Notes: generated by a model not told the origin, from the letters alone. A stretch of DNA of 6,813 nt from an uncultured Eubacteriales bacterium (GCA_900548615.1 URKW01000100.1:1-6813); one strand, 5' to 3'; shown: positions 1 through 5,273, counted from the first letter of the stretch. Made by a program: numbers and translations.

Positions 1-8
1 TTTCCTCT

Positions 9-17
9 ATTATAGCA
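9..17 (-). promoter_or_regulatory. Extended -10 promoter reading leftward out of the window
   Basis: On the minus strand the bases read TGCTATAAT, a perfect extended -10 element (TG, one base, TATAAT). Transcription would start at about base 2 and run left, so a leftward gene probably lies just outside the window. No convincing -35 box is seen 17 bases upstream, which is tolerated when the TG extension is present. This is an inference from the motif alone. Confidence 0.45.
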
Positions 18-53
18 GAAACAGGGGCGTTTGGGTAGTTTTTTGACAGGCTG

Positions 54-87
54 AAGAACCGCCTTTTGAAAAAAGGCGGTTCTTTTT
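54..87. terminator. Hairpin terminator between the CmpB-like gene and the left edge
   Basis: A 14-bp stem (54-67 with 71-84) closes on a 3-base loop. On the plus strand it is followed by an unbroken T-run (83-87), so it looks best as a rightward terminator. By position it lies just past the stop of the leftward gene at 118 and before the next leftward promoter, which suggests it also ends that transcript, although the T-run is poor in that direction (only TT, then CAG). Confidence 0.6.
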
Positions 88-117
88 ATCAATGGAATCA
101 ATAACACGGAAAAGCCC

Positions 118-990
118 TCAGTCCTCTTCCCGGCGGAGCTTGCGCTCCAGCTCGCGCAGCTTGGCGCGGCGCTCCTTCATGGCGGCGGAAGCGGCCTCCA
201 GACGGGCGGCAAGCTCCTCCATGGCCTCGCCGTTCTTGCGGCGGCGGGCCTGCTCGTTCAGCAGCTCCTTCGTGCGGCGCTGGGCGTCCTTGAAGTCCCG
301 GCGGGCCTGCTTCAGCCGCTCCATCATGGCGCGGGGATGGGCCTGCAATTCGGGATACGCCTGATGGATACGGCGCAGGAACAGGTTCCGGTCACGCAGC
401 AGCTCGTGGACGCGGCGGCTGATCTCCTCGGTGCTGTCGCCCTCCTGGGCGTCGATCTCTCTGCGGACAATGTCCATCATCACGTGGGACACCACGCAGT
501 CCGACACCAGCAGCGTCACGATGGCGATGGCGGCAAAGTGCAGCCAGAACAGCGGCAGCTTTTCGATCAGCCGGAAGTACACCGGGTCGATCCACACCAC
601 GATCACCACACTGGCCAGACCGAACAGCATCAGATTGCCGATCCACACCCGGCCGTTCAGGTTCATGGGCTTCTGACTGTAGTCCCACCAGCGGGCATGG
701 AACGCCTTCTCCATGTACCAGCTGATGAAGTACTCCAGTCCGCCGCAGATGAAAAAGCCCGCCAGAAAGATTTCGCCCGGCGTGCCGCCGCGGATGCCCA
801 CCAGACCGCCCACCAGTACCGTCACCAGCACCACGCCGCTGCCGTAAATGGGGCAGTAGGGGCCGATGAGGAAGCCACGGTTGATGAACCGGTGGTACTG
901 GATGTATTTCAGCGTGACCTCCATCATCCAGCCCAGCACGGAGAACACAAAGTACAGCACGATCAGTTGGCACAGCAGCGTCCAGTTCAT
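118..990 (-). CDS. Putative ABC-transporter type IV (CmpB-like) membrane protein
   Basis: The 290-residue product matches what I know of the PF06541 family, called putative ABC-transporter type IV or CmpB; its function is not established. About five hydrophobic segments lie near residues 4-24, 46-66, 73-92, 115-135 and 146-170. Family-like motifs include GFLIGPYCPIYGSG (39-52) and a WDYS...NLNGR block (102-114). Residues 172-290 are a highly charged, Arg/Glu/Ala-rich stretch likely to form a cytoplasmic coiled coil, which is longer than the minimal family. The frame is open up to 1146, but ATG at 990 is chosen: it has a GAGGTG ribosome binding site at the right distance, and the transcript from the promoter at 1025-1053 starts near 1018, downstream of the longer start. 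The gene is monocistronic and divergent from the MATE gene. The family call is fairly sure; a role in transport is not. Confidence 0.85.
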   Translation of the reverse strand: MNWTLLCQLIVLYFVFSVLGWMMEVTLKYIQYHRFINRGFLIGPYCPIYGSGVVLVTVLVGGLVGIRGGTPGEIFLAGFFICGGLEYFISWYMEKAFHARWWDYSQKPMNLNGRVWIGNLMLFGLASVVIVVWIDPVYFRLIEKLPLFWLHFAAIAIVTLLVSDCVVSHVMMDIVRREIDAQEGDSTEEISRRVHELLRDRNLFLRRIHQAYPELQAHPRAMMERLKQARRDFKDAQRRTKELLNEQARRRKNGEAMEELAARLEAASAAMKERRAKLRELERKLRREED

Positions 991-1024
991 AAGGGGCACC
1001 TCACGCGTCAGCAGTAGTGACATT

Positions 1025-1053
1025 ATTATAGAGATACTGGGATATTTTGTCAA
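1025..1053 (-). promoter_or_regulatory. Consensus SigA promoter for the CmpB-like gene
   Basis: On the minus strand TTGACA (1048-1053) and TATAAT (1025-1030) are separated by exactly 17 bases, a perfect SigA consensus. Transcription would begin near 1018, leaving a leader of about 28 bases before the ATG at 990. Such a perfect site suggests strong constitutive expression unless a repressor acts. Confidence 0.85.
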
Positions 1054-1070
1054 GAAATACAAAAAAGGTG

Positions 1071-1098
1071 TTGCTTTTTTGTTAAAAGATGATATGAT
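1071..1098 (+). promoter_or_regulatory. Probable promoter for the MATE gene
   Basis: TTGCTT (1071-1076) and TATGAT (1093-1098) are 16 bases apart in an AT-rich island. It lies back to back with the leftward promoter, with about 17 bases between the two -35 boxes, so a regulator bound here could affect both. The predicted start near 1105 gives the MATE gene an unusually long leader of about 175 bases. Confidence 0.5.
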
Positions 1099-1139
1099 AG
1101 TTGGACTGATTGGGGGTGTTTCGCGCCCCACAGAGTTCT

Positions 1140-1228
1140 GCCGCACCTTTTTTGTGCGGCGGGGTGAGGATACCCCGCCCTACGGAACAACACCGTACCC
1201 TTGCCTCTCCCAAAGGGAGAGCCAAGGG
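1140..1228 (+). other. Hairpin-rich leader of the MATE gene
   Basis: Four inverted repeats lie end to end. The first pairs 1140-1146 with 1154-1160 (loop CTTTTTT). The second pairs 1158-1165 with 1172-1179. The third pairs 1181-1185 with 1193-1197. The fourth pairs 1198-1211 with 1215-1228 with a single C-C mismatch and an AAA loop. The first two share bases 1158-1160, so they cannot both form fully. I do not recognise a known riboswitch. The last palindrome (CTCTCCC AAA GGGAGAG) looks like the dispersed intergenic palindromes of gut Clostridia, which is recollection and not tested. Confidence 0.55.
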
Positions 1229-1278
1229 TCTGTACCCCGCCGCTGCCCCACACGATAAACAAAAGGAGGATCACCCCC

Positions 1279-2682
1279 ATGGCTCGTACCGGCCGCTATG
1301 AGATCGACATGTGCAGCGGCAAGCTGCTGCCGAAAATACTGACCTTCGCCCTGCCGCTGATGTGCTCCAGCGTTTTGCAGCTGCTGTTCAATGCGGCGGA
1401 CATCGTGGTGGTGGGCAAATTCGCCGGGGATAACTCTCTGGCCGCCGTGGGCTCCAACGCCGCCCTCATCAACCTGATGGTGAACCTGTTCGTGGGATTG
1501 TCGGTGGGCGCCAACATTCTGGCCGCCCGCTACACCGGCGCGGGAAACCGGGAGGGCCTGCGCCAGACGGTGCACACCTCCATGCTGCTGGCCTTCCTCA
1601 GCGGCATTCTGCTGGCGGTGGTGGGCGTTATCACCGCCCGGCCATTGCTGCACCTGATGCAGGTGCCGGACTCGATCTTGCCGCTGGCGGCGCTGTATCT
1701 GCGCATCTACTTTCTGGGCATGCCCGCCGCCATGCTGTATAACTTCGGTGCGGCGCTGCTGCGCTCAGTGGGCGACACAAGGCGTCCCCTGTACTACCTG
1801 ATCGCCGCCGGCATTGTCAACGTGGCGCTGAACCTGCTGCTGGTGATCGTGTTCCAGCTGGACGTGGCGGGCGTGGCCATCGCCACGGTGGTCAGCCAGT
1901 GCCTGTCGGCCTTCCTGGTGGTGCGCTGCCTGATGCACGAGGAGGGCGATATCCGCCTTGAGCTGCGTGAGCTGCGCATCACTCTGCCCCGGCTGGGACA
2001 GATTCTGGAGATCGGCATTCCCTCCGGCATTCAGGGCGTGGCCTTCTCTCTGTCCAACGTCATCATTCAGGCCTCCATCAACGGCTTCGGCGAGACGGTG
2101 ATCTCCGGCAACACCGCCGCCAGCAATATCGAGGGCTTTATCTACGTGGCCTGCAACGCCTTCTGTCAGGCCAACATGGCCTTCACCAGCCAGAACTACG
2201 GCGCGGGTAAGCTGGAACGGCTGAAGCCCATCGCCCTGTGCTCCGCCGCCTGCTCGGCGTCGGTGGCGGTCATCGGCGGCATGCTGTGCTGGGTCTTCGG
2301 GCCGCAGCTGCTGCATATCTACTCCAACAGCGACACGGTGGTGGCCGCCGGTATGGCGCGCATCGCCATCATGTTCCCCCTGTACATTCTGTGCGGCCTG
2401 ATGGACGTGATCGTTGGCTCCATCCGGGGCATCGGCTATTCCATCACTCCCATGATCGTCACGTTGCTGGGCGCCTGCGCCTTCCGGGTGGTGTGGATCG
2501 CCACCATTTTCCAGGTGCCCCGGTTCCACACACCGGAGACCATCTACTGGTCGTACCCCATCTCGTGGGCGCTGACGTTCCTGACCCATCTGGTGTGTCT
2601 GGTCATCATGATGCGCCGGCTGTACCGCAGAGAGGGCGTGATGGCCAAGCATCACCACCTGACCCACCGCCACACGGCGTAA
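1279..2682 (+). CDS. MATE family efflux transporter
   Basis: This 467-residue protein has the length and pattern of the MATE (multidrug and toxic compound extrusion) family, twelve-helix cytoplasmic-membrane pumps that export cationic drugs or metabolites in exchange for Na+ or H+. The first half carries NAADIVVVGKFAGDNSLAAV (38-57), GLSVGANILAARYTGAGN (73-90) and ALLRSVGDTRRPLYY (159-173). The second half repeats the fold with IGIPSGIQG (245-253), SNIEGF (282-287) and QNYGAGKLER (305-314). The start is the ATG with an AAGGAGGA ribosome binding site at 1263-1270; an in-frame TTG at 1201 lies inside a leader hairpin and is rejected. The last ten residues hold five histidines, an unusual tail. 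The substrate cannot be told from sequence. Confidence 0.93.
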   Translation: MARTGRYEIDMCSGKLLPKILTFALPLMCSSVLQLLFNAADIVVVGKFAGDNSLAAVGSNAALINLMVNLFVGLSVGANILAARYTGAGNREGLRQTVHTSMLLAFLSGILLAVVGVITARPLLHLMQVPDSILPLAALYLRIYFLGMPAAMLYNFGAALLRSVGDTRRPLYYLIAAGIVNVALNLLLVIVFQLDVAGVAIATVVSQCLSAFLVVRCLMHEEGDIRLELRELRITLPRLGQILEIGIPSGIQGVAFSLSNVIIQASINGFGETVISGNTAASNIEGFIYVACNAFCQANMAFTSQNYGAGKLERLKPIALCSAACSASVAVIGGMLCWVFGPQLLHIYSNSDTVVAAGMARIAIMFPLYILCGLMDVIVGSIRGIGYSITPMIVTLLGACAFRVVWIATIFQVPRFHTPETIYWSYPISWALTFLTHLVCLVIMMRRLYRREGVMAKHHHLTHRHTA

Positions 2683-2703
2683 AAAAGTTTTGAAAAAAGC
2701 GGG

Positions 2704-2763
2704 AATCTTTCCTTTCTGTGCTGCGTCTAAAGGGACGTAATCAGCAAGAAAGGAAGGGTTTTT
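2704..2763 (+). promoter_or_regulatory. Long hairpin holding the lipoprotein ribosome binding site
   Basis: Bases 2704-2717 pair with 2747-2760 (14 bp, two G-U pairs). The stem continues with TGCTG (2719-2723) against CAGCA (2742-2746) and CGTC (2724-2727) against GACG (2734-2737). A T-run (2759-2763) follows directly. The AGGAAGG ribosome binding site (2751-2757) of the next gene is in the 3' arm. The element could therefore be a terminator for the MATE transcript, a translational lid for the lipoprotein, or both. Confidence 0.55.
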
Positions 2764-2766
2764 CCC

Positions 2767-3372
2767 ATGAAAACGATGAAAAAGGTAATGGCGCTGCTGC
2801 TGGCGCTGATGATGGTGCTGTCTCTGGCCGCCTGCGGCGGCAAGACCGACAACGGCGGTAACAGCGACAACAACGGCAGCGGCGGCAAGGATCAGCCCGC
2901 TGCGGTGGACATGACGGCGCAGGAGGTGTTGGACGCCCTGAAGGAAAAGCTGGGCGACAGCTACGGCTGCGATCTGGCCGAGGACGAGAGCCGCATGACC
3001 GGCTATTATGAGCTGGACATGAGCAAGATCGACAGCTGGGCCGCCGAGAGCAGCGAGAACAGCGCCCTCGACCCCAGTACCGCCGTTGTGCTGAAGGTGA
3101 AGGACGGCTACGCCCAGGACGCCGCCGCGCTGCTGCAAACCGGCTATCAGCAGGTGCTGGACTACTGCCGCATGTACAGCATGAACGTGGCGCAGGTGGA
3201 GCAGGCCCGTCTGTTCGTCAGCGGCGACTATGTGGCGCTGCTGATCCTGGGGCAGGGGCCTGACGACAGCACCGCCGACGAGGCGAAGCTGGCGCAGGAC
3301 GAGGCCGCCAAGGTGGACGCCGCGTGGCAGGACATCTTCGGCTCCGCCGCCAACCAGCTGGTGGTGAAGTAA
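2767..3372 (+). CDS. DUF4358-type lipoprotein
   Basis: The 201-residue product begins with a classic lipoprotein signal: lysines in the first six residues, a hydrophobic core (7-20) and the lipobox LAAC with cysteine 23. It would be lipid-anchored to the outer face of the membrane. A Gly/Asn/Asp/Ser-rich linker (24-43) leads to a domain from about residue 47 to 201 with MTAQEVLDALKEKL, VVLKVKDGY and a weak TGYQQVLDYCRMYS helix. This matches my memory of the DUF4358 lipoproteins common in Clostridia, whose function is unknown. The gene is 84 bases downstream of the MATE gene on the same strand and may be partly co-transcribed. The ribosome binding site AGGAAGG sits nine bases before the ATG, within a hairpin. 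The lipoprotein call is sure; the domain name is probable. Confidence 0.85.
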   Translation: MKTMKKVMALLLALMMVLSLAACGGKTDNGGNSDNNGSGGKDQPAAVDMTAQEVLDALKEKLGDSYGCDLAEDESRMTGYYELDMSKIDSWAAESSENSALDPSTAVVLKVKDGYAQDAAALLQTGYQQVLDYCRMYSMNVAQVEQARLFVSGDYVALLILGQGPDDSTADEAKLAQDEAAKVDAAWQDIFGSAANQLVVK

Positions 3373-3379
3373 GCGCTGA

Positions 3380-3411
3380 CCGTGGGGCAGGGGAGAGCCT
3401 CTGCCCCACGG
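3380..3411 (+). terminator. GC-rich hairpin after the lipoprotein gene
   Basis: Bases 3380-3390 pair perfectly with 3401-3411, and the stem can extend inward three more pairs to an AGAG loop. It lies seven bases past the stop codon, the usual place for a terminator. It lacks a T-run on either side, so it may instead protect the mRNA 3' end or need a factor. Confidence 0.5.
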
Positions 3412-3446
3412 CACATGAAAAAAACCGCCGCAGGGCAAATTCCCTC

Positions 3447-3475
3447 TTGCAATTTGCCGCGACATGTCGTACAAT
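3447..3475 (+). promoter_or_regulatory. SigA promoter of the riboswitch transcript, with two palindromes
   Basis: TTGCAA (3447-3452) and TACAAT (3470-3475) are 17 bases apart, a good SigA promoter that would start RNA near 3482, just before the cobalamin aptamer. Two inverted repeats overlap it: GGCAAATT (3434-3441) with AATTTGCC (3451-3458), covering the -35 box, and the perfect 10-bp palindrome CGACATGTCG (3460-3469) filling the spacer. Either could be an operator. Confidence 0.7.
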
Positions 3476-3481
3476 AGAAGA

Positions 3482-3600
3482 GAACTGAATAACAGGACGG
3501 CGCGCCGGTCTTGCGGGACTGGCGGCGGAATGGGGTGAGAGTCCCCGCGAGAAGGTCACTGTGATGCCCGCCCGGACGGGATAAGTCAGGTACGCAATGC
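3482..3600 (+). promoter_or_regulatory. Cobalamin riboswitch aptamer without a gene behind it
   Basis: The stretch carries the hallmarks of a B12-sensing riboswitch in the right order. An imperfect stem GCCGGTC/GACTGGC comes first (about 3504-3522). The conserved GGAA leads into GGGG-TGAGAGT-CCCC (3532-3546). The core CACTGTGA follows (3557-3564). A short CCCG/CGGG hairpin lies at about 3567-3580, and the B12-box start AAGTCAGG is at 3583-3590. The box ending (TACGC) is less canonical. In known cases, cobalamin binding shuts off transporter or biosynthesis genes. Here a terminator follows at 3652-3686, and no open reading frame with a ribosome binding site follows before sigK at 4096. Confidence 0.85.
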
Positions 3601-3651
3601 GCTGCTCCTGGGCTTTCGCCATTCCCGAAGCCGAAGCACGAAGTGTTATCT

Positions 3652-3686
3652 GCGCACGACCTGCTTTGGCCGTGCGCTTCTCTTTT
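3652..3686 (+). terminator. Intrinsic terminator of the riboswitch (expression platform)
   Basis: GCGCACG (3652-3658) pairs with CGTGCGC (3671-3677), followed by a T-rich tail TTCTCTTTT (3678-3686). The upstream bases GAAGCACG (3633-3640) can pair with the 3' arm plus tail (3671-3680) if two bases bulge, which would break the terminator. That is the expected logic of a riboswitch expression platform. A second T-run (3714-3719) follows a weaker hairpin. Confidence 0.6.
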
Positions 3687-3691
3687 GCGCG

Positions 3692-3918
3692 CGGCTGGGT
3701 ATGGCTGTGCGCCTTTTTTCTTCCCGCAGCCGAACGCGGCGCAGAGCCGCAGCTTTCCATAGACAGGTGGGCGGGGTTTGCCGACCCCGCCCACCGCACC
3801 TCAATATGTGCGGCATAACCCAAGAAGGATGCTACAGCGGCATAGCCGCTGAGATCGACACTAAAAATATGCCACTGGCATATTTTCTTAACGTGTCGAC
3901 ACCGTTCGCCGCACCTCA
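3692..3918. repeat. Cluster of palindromes in non-coding DNA
   Basis: Six inverted repeats follow one another: CGGCTG/CAGCCG around 3692-3733; GCGGC/GCCGC (3736-3750); a 12-bp stem 3766-3777 with 3784-3795; CCGCAC/GTGCGG (3794-3813); CAGCGGC-ATA-GCCGCTG (3835-3851); and a nested pair in which TCGACAC/GTGTCGA (3855-3861, 3893-3899) encloses a 10-bp stem (3864-3873 with 3877-3886). The 10-mer CCGCACCTCA occurs in direct orientation at 3794-3803 and 3909-3918, enclosing the last part. Open frames on both strands here have no ribosome binding site and no recognisable protein. I see nothing further in 3919-4005. Confidence 0.6.
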
Positions 3919-4005
3919 TTCATAACGTTCGGAGTGCTCCACGACCCTTCTCCACACCTGTGGGGCGGCTCCGCGGCGTTGTCATACAACATGATACATC
4001 CCCCT

Positions 4006-4048
4006 TATACCAAAAGCGGAGACGCACTGCGTCTCCGCTTTTGGTATA
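4006..4048. terminator. 20-bp perfect hairpin upstream of sigK
   Basis: Bases 4006-4025 pair without a mismatch with 4029-4048 around a 3-base loop. The arms include AAAA and TTTT, so a T-rich 3' side forms in both directions, as in bidirectional terminators. It sits 47 bases before the sigK start and would insulate sigK from the riboswitch transcript. No downstream T-run extends it. Confidence 0.6.
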
Positions 4049-4095
4049 GGGACTTCCCGTGGCCGCATAGCCTGACAGGGAGAGGAGGGGTGGTT

Positions 4096-4443
4096 ATGTT
4101 GAACGCGGCGCTGCTGCTGTTGTGCCAGAGCATGTTCTGGTCGCTGCATCTGGCAGGCGGCAGCGGTTCGTTTCCCCGGCCGCTGACGGCGGAGGAGGAG
4201 CGGCAGTATCTGGAGCTGTGCGCCAAGGGCGATCTGGACGCCCGCAACGTGCTGGTAGAGCGCAACCTGCGCCTTGTGGCGCATATTATCAAAAAATACT
4301 ACACCCAGGCGGAGGAGCAGGAGGACCTGATCTCCATCGGCACCATCGGGCTCATCAAGGCGGTGAACACCTTCAAGGCCGACAAAGGCATCCGGCTGGC
4401 AACTTATGCGAGCAGATGTATTGAAAATGCTATACTAACCTAA
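4096..4443 (+). CDS. sigK: SigK sporulation sigma factor, N-terminal fragment (interrupted)
   Basis: SigK directs late mother-cell transcription during sporulation. This frame gives 115 residues against about 230-240 for intact SigK. Residues 1-24 are hydrophobic and resemble the removable pro-sequence of pro-SigK. Then come SFPRPLTAEEERQYLELCAK (25-44), region 2.1 (RNLRLVAHIIKKYY, 56-69), the core-binding DLISIGTIGLIKAV (77-90) and RLATYASRCIEN (100-111). After AILT the frame stops; region 2.4 and all of regions 3 and 4, which read promoters, are missing. The break is at the Asn codon where, as I recall, the B. subtilis skin element inserts. The ATG has AGGAGGGG at 4083-4090. Codon use turns AT-rich from about 4400. 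The fragment is inactive alone; whether excision restores the gene cannot be seen here. Confidence 0.9.
   Translation: MLNAALLLLCQSMFWSLHLAGGSGSFPRPLTAEEERQYLELCAKGDLDARNVLVERNLRLVAHIIKKYYTQAEEQEDLISIGTIGLIKAVNTFKADKGIRLATYASRCIENAILT
4400..4440. other. Probable element-chromosome junction (attL) in sigK
   Basis: SigK-like coding sequence runs to GAAAATG (4423-4429) and then stops matching: the family's ENEILMHLR becomes ENAILT and a stop. In B. subtilis the skin crossover core is, as I recall, AATGA within the same Asn-Glu codons; here AATG (4426-4429) is kept. The preceding 30 bases use AT-rich codons (ACT TAT AGA TGT ATT GAA AAT) unlike the GC-rich gene body, so a shared core of up to 30 bases is possible. 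The exact edge cannot be set without the right end. Confidence 0.65.
4428..4436 (+). promoter_or_regulatory. Extended -10 promoter at the junction
   Basis: TGCTATACT is an extended -10 element (TG, one base, TATACT) lying exactly across the sigK-element junction. RNA would start near 4443 and reach the regulator gene at 4458 with a leader of about 15 bases. No -35 box is seen in the left flank. Because integration joins the two sides here, the full promoter may differ between the integrated and circular forms. Confidence 0.4.
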
Positions 4444-4457
4444 CGGAAGAAACGGCC

Positions 4458-5039
4458 TTGCAGGTGGCGGAACGGACGCCTTTTGAGGCAAAATGGCGCC
4501 TGCTGGCGAGAGTGGGAGTCCGCTGCTATATTCTGATTTCCAATGTATCAGGTGCGGTAAAAGTAGCCCCGCTCCAGATTCTTCAATTTCCGGTGGTGCT
4601 GCCGCACAAGTTTCAGGACGCGGAAAAGTTCAATTTGCAGTTCTCAGACTTCTCAGAAATCACCGAAACAGCGGACAAGCTGCGCTGGCTTCGCTACCAG
4701 AAAGGCCTGCGCCAGAGAGATGTTGCAGACTACGCCGGGATAGACCGGAGTACCTATGTCCACTATGAAGAATATGGAAAAGACCTCTATCCGCCGGAGC
4801 ACATGGAGAAAATCGCGCAGCTTTTTGAAGTGCCGGTCGATATGCTTCTGGATGACTACAATCTATTTTTGAGGAATGGTCAAGGCAACCAGATTAAGGC
4901 AATCCGAATGAAGCTGGGGCTGACGCAAAGGCAGTATGCGGACAAGCTGGGCATCAGCCTCGGCAGCCTGAAACAGTGGGAGCAGAATCGGAAGCAGATT
5001 TTCAAATCCACATGGGAGAAGTATTTCAGACAGACATAA
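4458..5039 (+). CDS. Helix-turn-helix regulator with two HTH regions, at the element's edge
   Basis: The 193-residue product has a first HTH of the XRE kind (about residues 71-128): KLRWLRYQKGLRQRDVADYA, then GIDRSTYVHYEEYGKD and MEKIAQLFEVPVDMLL. A second, shorter HTH-like unit follows (145-190): IKAIRMKLGLTQRQYADKLG, ISLGSLKQWEQNRKQ. Tandem-HTH proteins like this are common in clostridial integrative elements and probably control element genes. Residues 1-60 are not recognised. No ATG exists before the first HTH. The TTG at 4458, eight bases after a weak GGAAG, is the best local start; GTG at 4593 would give the conserved part only but lacks a ribosome binding site. The frame stays open back to 4425, into the junction, so the circular form might supply a different start. 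The gene converges on the leftward operon. Confidence 0.85.
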   Translation: MQVAERTPFEAKWRLLARVGVRCYILISNVSGAVKVAPLQILQFPVVLPHKFQDAEKFNLQFSDFSEITETADKLRWLRYQKGLRQRDVADYAGIDRSTYVHYEEYGKDLYPPEHMEKIAQLFEVPVDMLLDDYNLFLRNGQGNQIKAIRMKLGLTQRQYADKLGISLGSLKQWEQNRKQIFKSTWEKYFRQT

Positions 5040-5040
5040 C

Positions 5041-5094
5041 CATAGCAGTAAACGAGCAGACCGGCTGTTGAGGCTGGCCTGCTCGTTTGCTATG
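5041..5094. terminator. Bidirectional terminator between convergent genes
   Basis: AAACGAGCAG (5050-5059) pairs perfectly with CTGCTCGTTT (5079-5088), and CATAGC (5041-5046) with GCTATG (5089-5094) around a 3-base bulge. It starts one base after the stop of the regulator and ends two bases before the stop of the leftward 58-residue gene, so it serves both transcripts. Confidence 0.8.
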
Positions 5095-5096
5095 TA

Positions 5097-5273
5097 TTAT
5101 TGGTGCGCTTTCAGATGCTTCACGGCGGCGTCTACCAGCTCCAGCTTCTGCTCCGTGGAACAGGGCAGCTTCTGGATGGATTTCAGCGCCTGCTCGGACT
5201 GGAACTTCGCCAGCTCCTGCCCAAGCTCCTGCTGTGCCTGCTTTGATTTCGGGAAGATCAGAAATACTTCCAT
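5097..5273 (-). CDS. Small hypothetical protein, 58 residues
   Basis: On the minus strand an ATG at 5273 opens a 58-residue frame beginning MEVFLIFPKSKQAQQELGQE and ending AAVKHLKAHQ before TAA at 5097-5099. It is preceded by an excellent ribosome binding site (AAAGGAGGG, 5279-5287) and followed at once by a bidirectional terminator, which together make it a real gene. The protein is Gln/Lys/Glu-rich and predicted mostly helical, with one cysteine (38) and no membrane segment. I do not recognise the family. It is the last gene of the leftward rep/mob group, 142 bases after the VLP protein gene; no gene is seen in that gap. Confidence 0.8.
   Translation of the reverse strand: MEVFLIFPKSKQAQQELGQELAKFQSEQALKSIQKLPCSTEQKLELVDAAVKHLKAHQ

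Noticed and set aside
337..1017. 226-codon open frame on the plus strand
   Set aside because: It is antisense to the CmpB-like gene, dominated by His, Gln and Ala, and would extend into that gene's start region.
1765..3474. 569-codon open frame on the minus strand
   Set aside because: It is a GC-rich shadow of the MATE and lipoprotein genes, with His/Gln/Gly-rich low-complexity sequence.
3597..3818. 73-codon frame directly after the riboswitch as its target gene
   Set aside because: There is no ribosome binding site, it crosses the terminator and two hairpins, and it resembles no protein I know.
3218..3919. 233-codon open frame on the minus strand
   Set aside because: It runs antisense through the lipoprotein end, the riboswitch and the palindromes, is Arg/Ala/Ser/Pro-rich, and lacks a ribosome binding site and any recognisable domain.
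3983..3990. CATACAAC as a SigE-type -10 box for sigK
   Set aside because: It resembles the sporulation SigE -10, but no -35 is seen at the right distance and the 20-bp hairpin lies between it and sigK.
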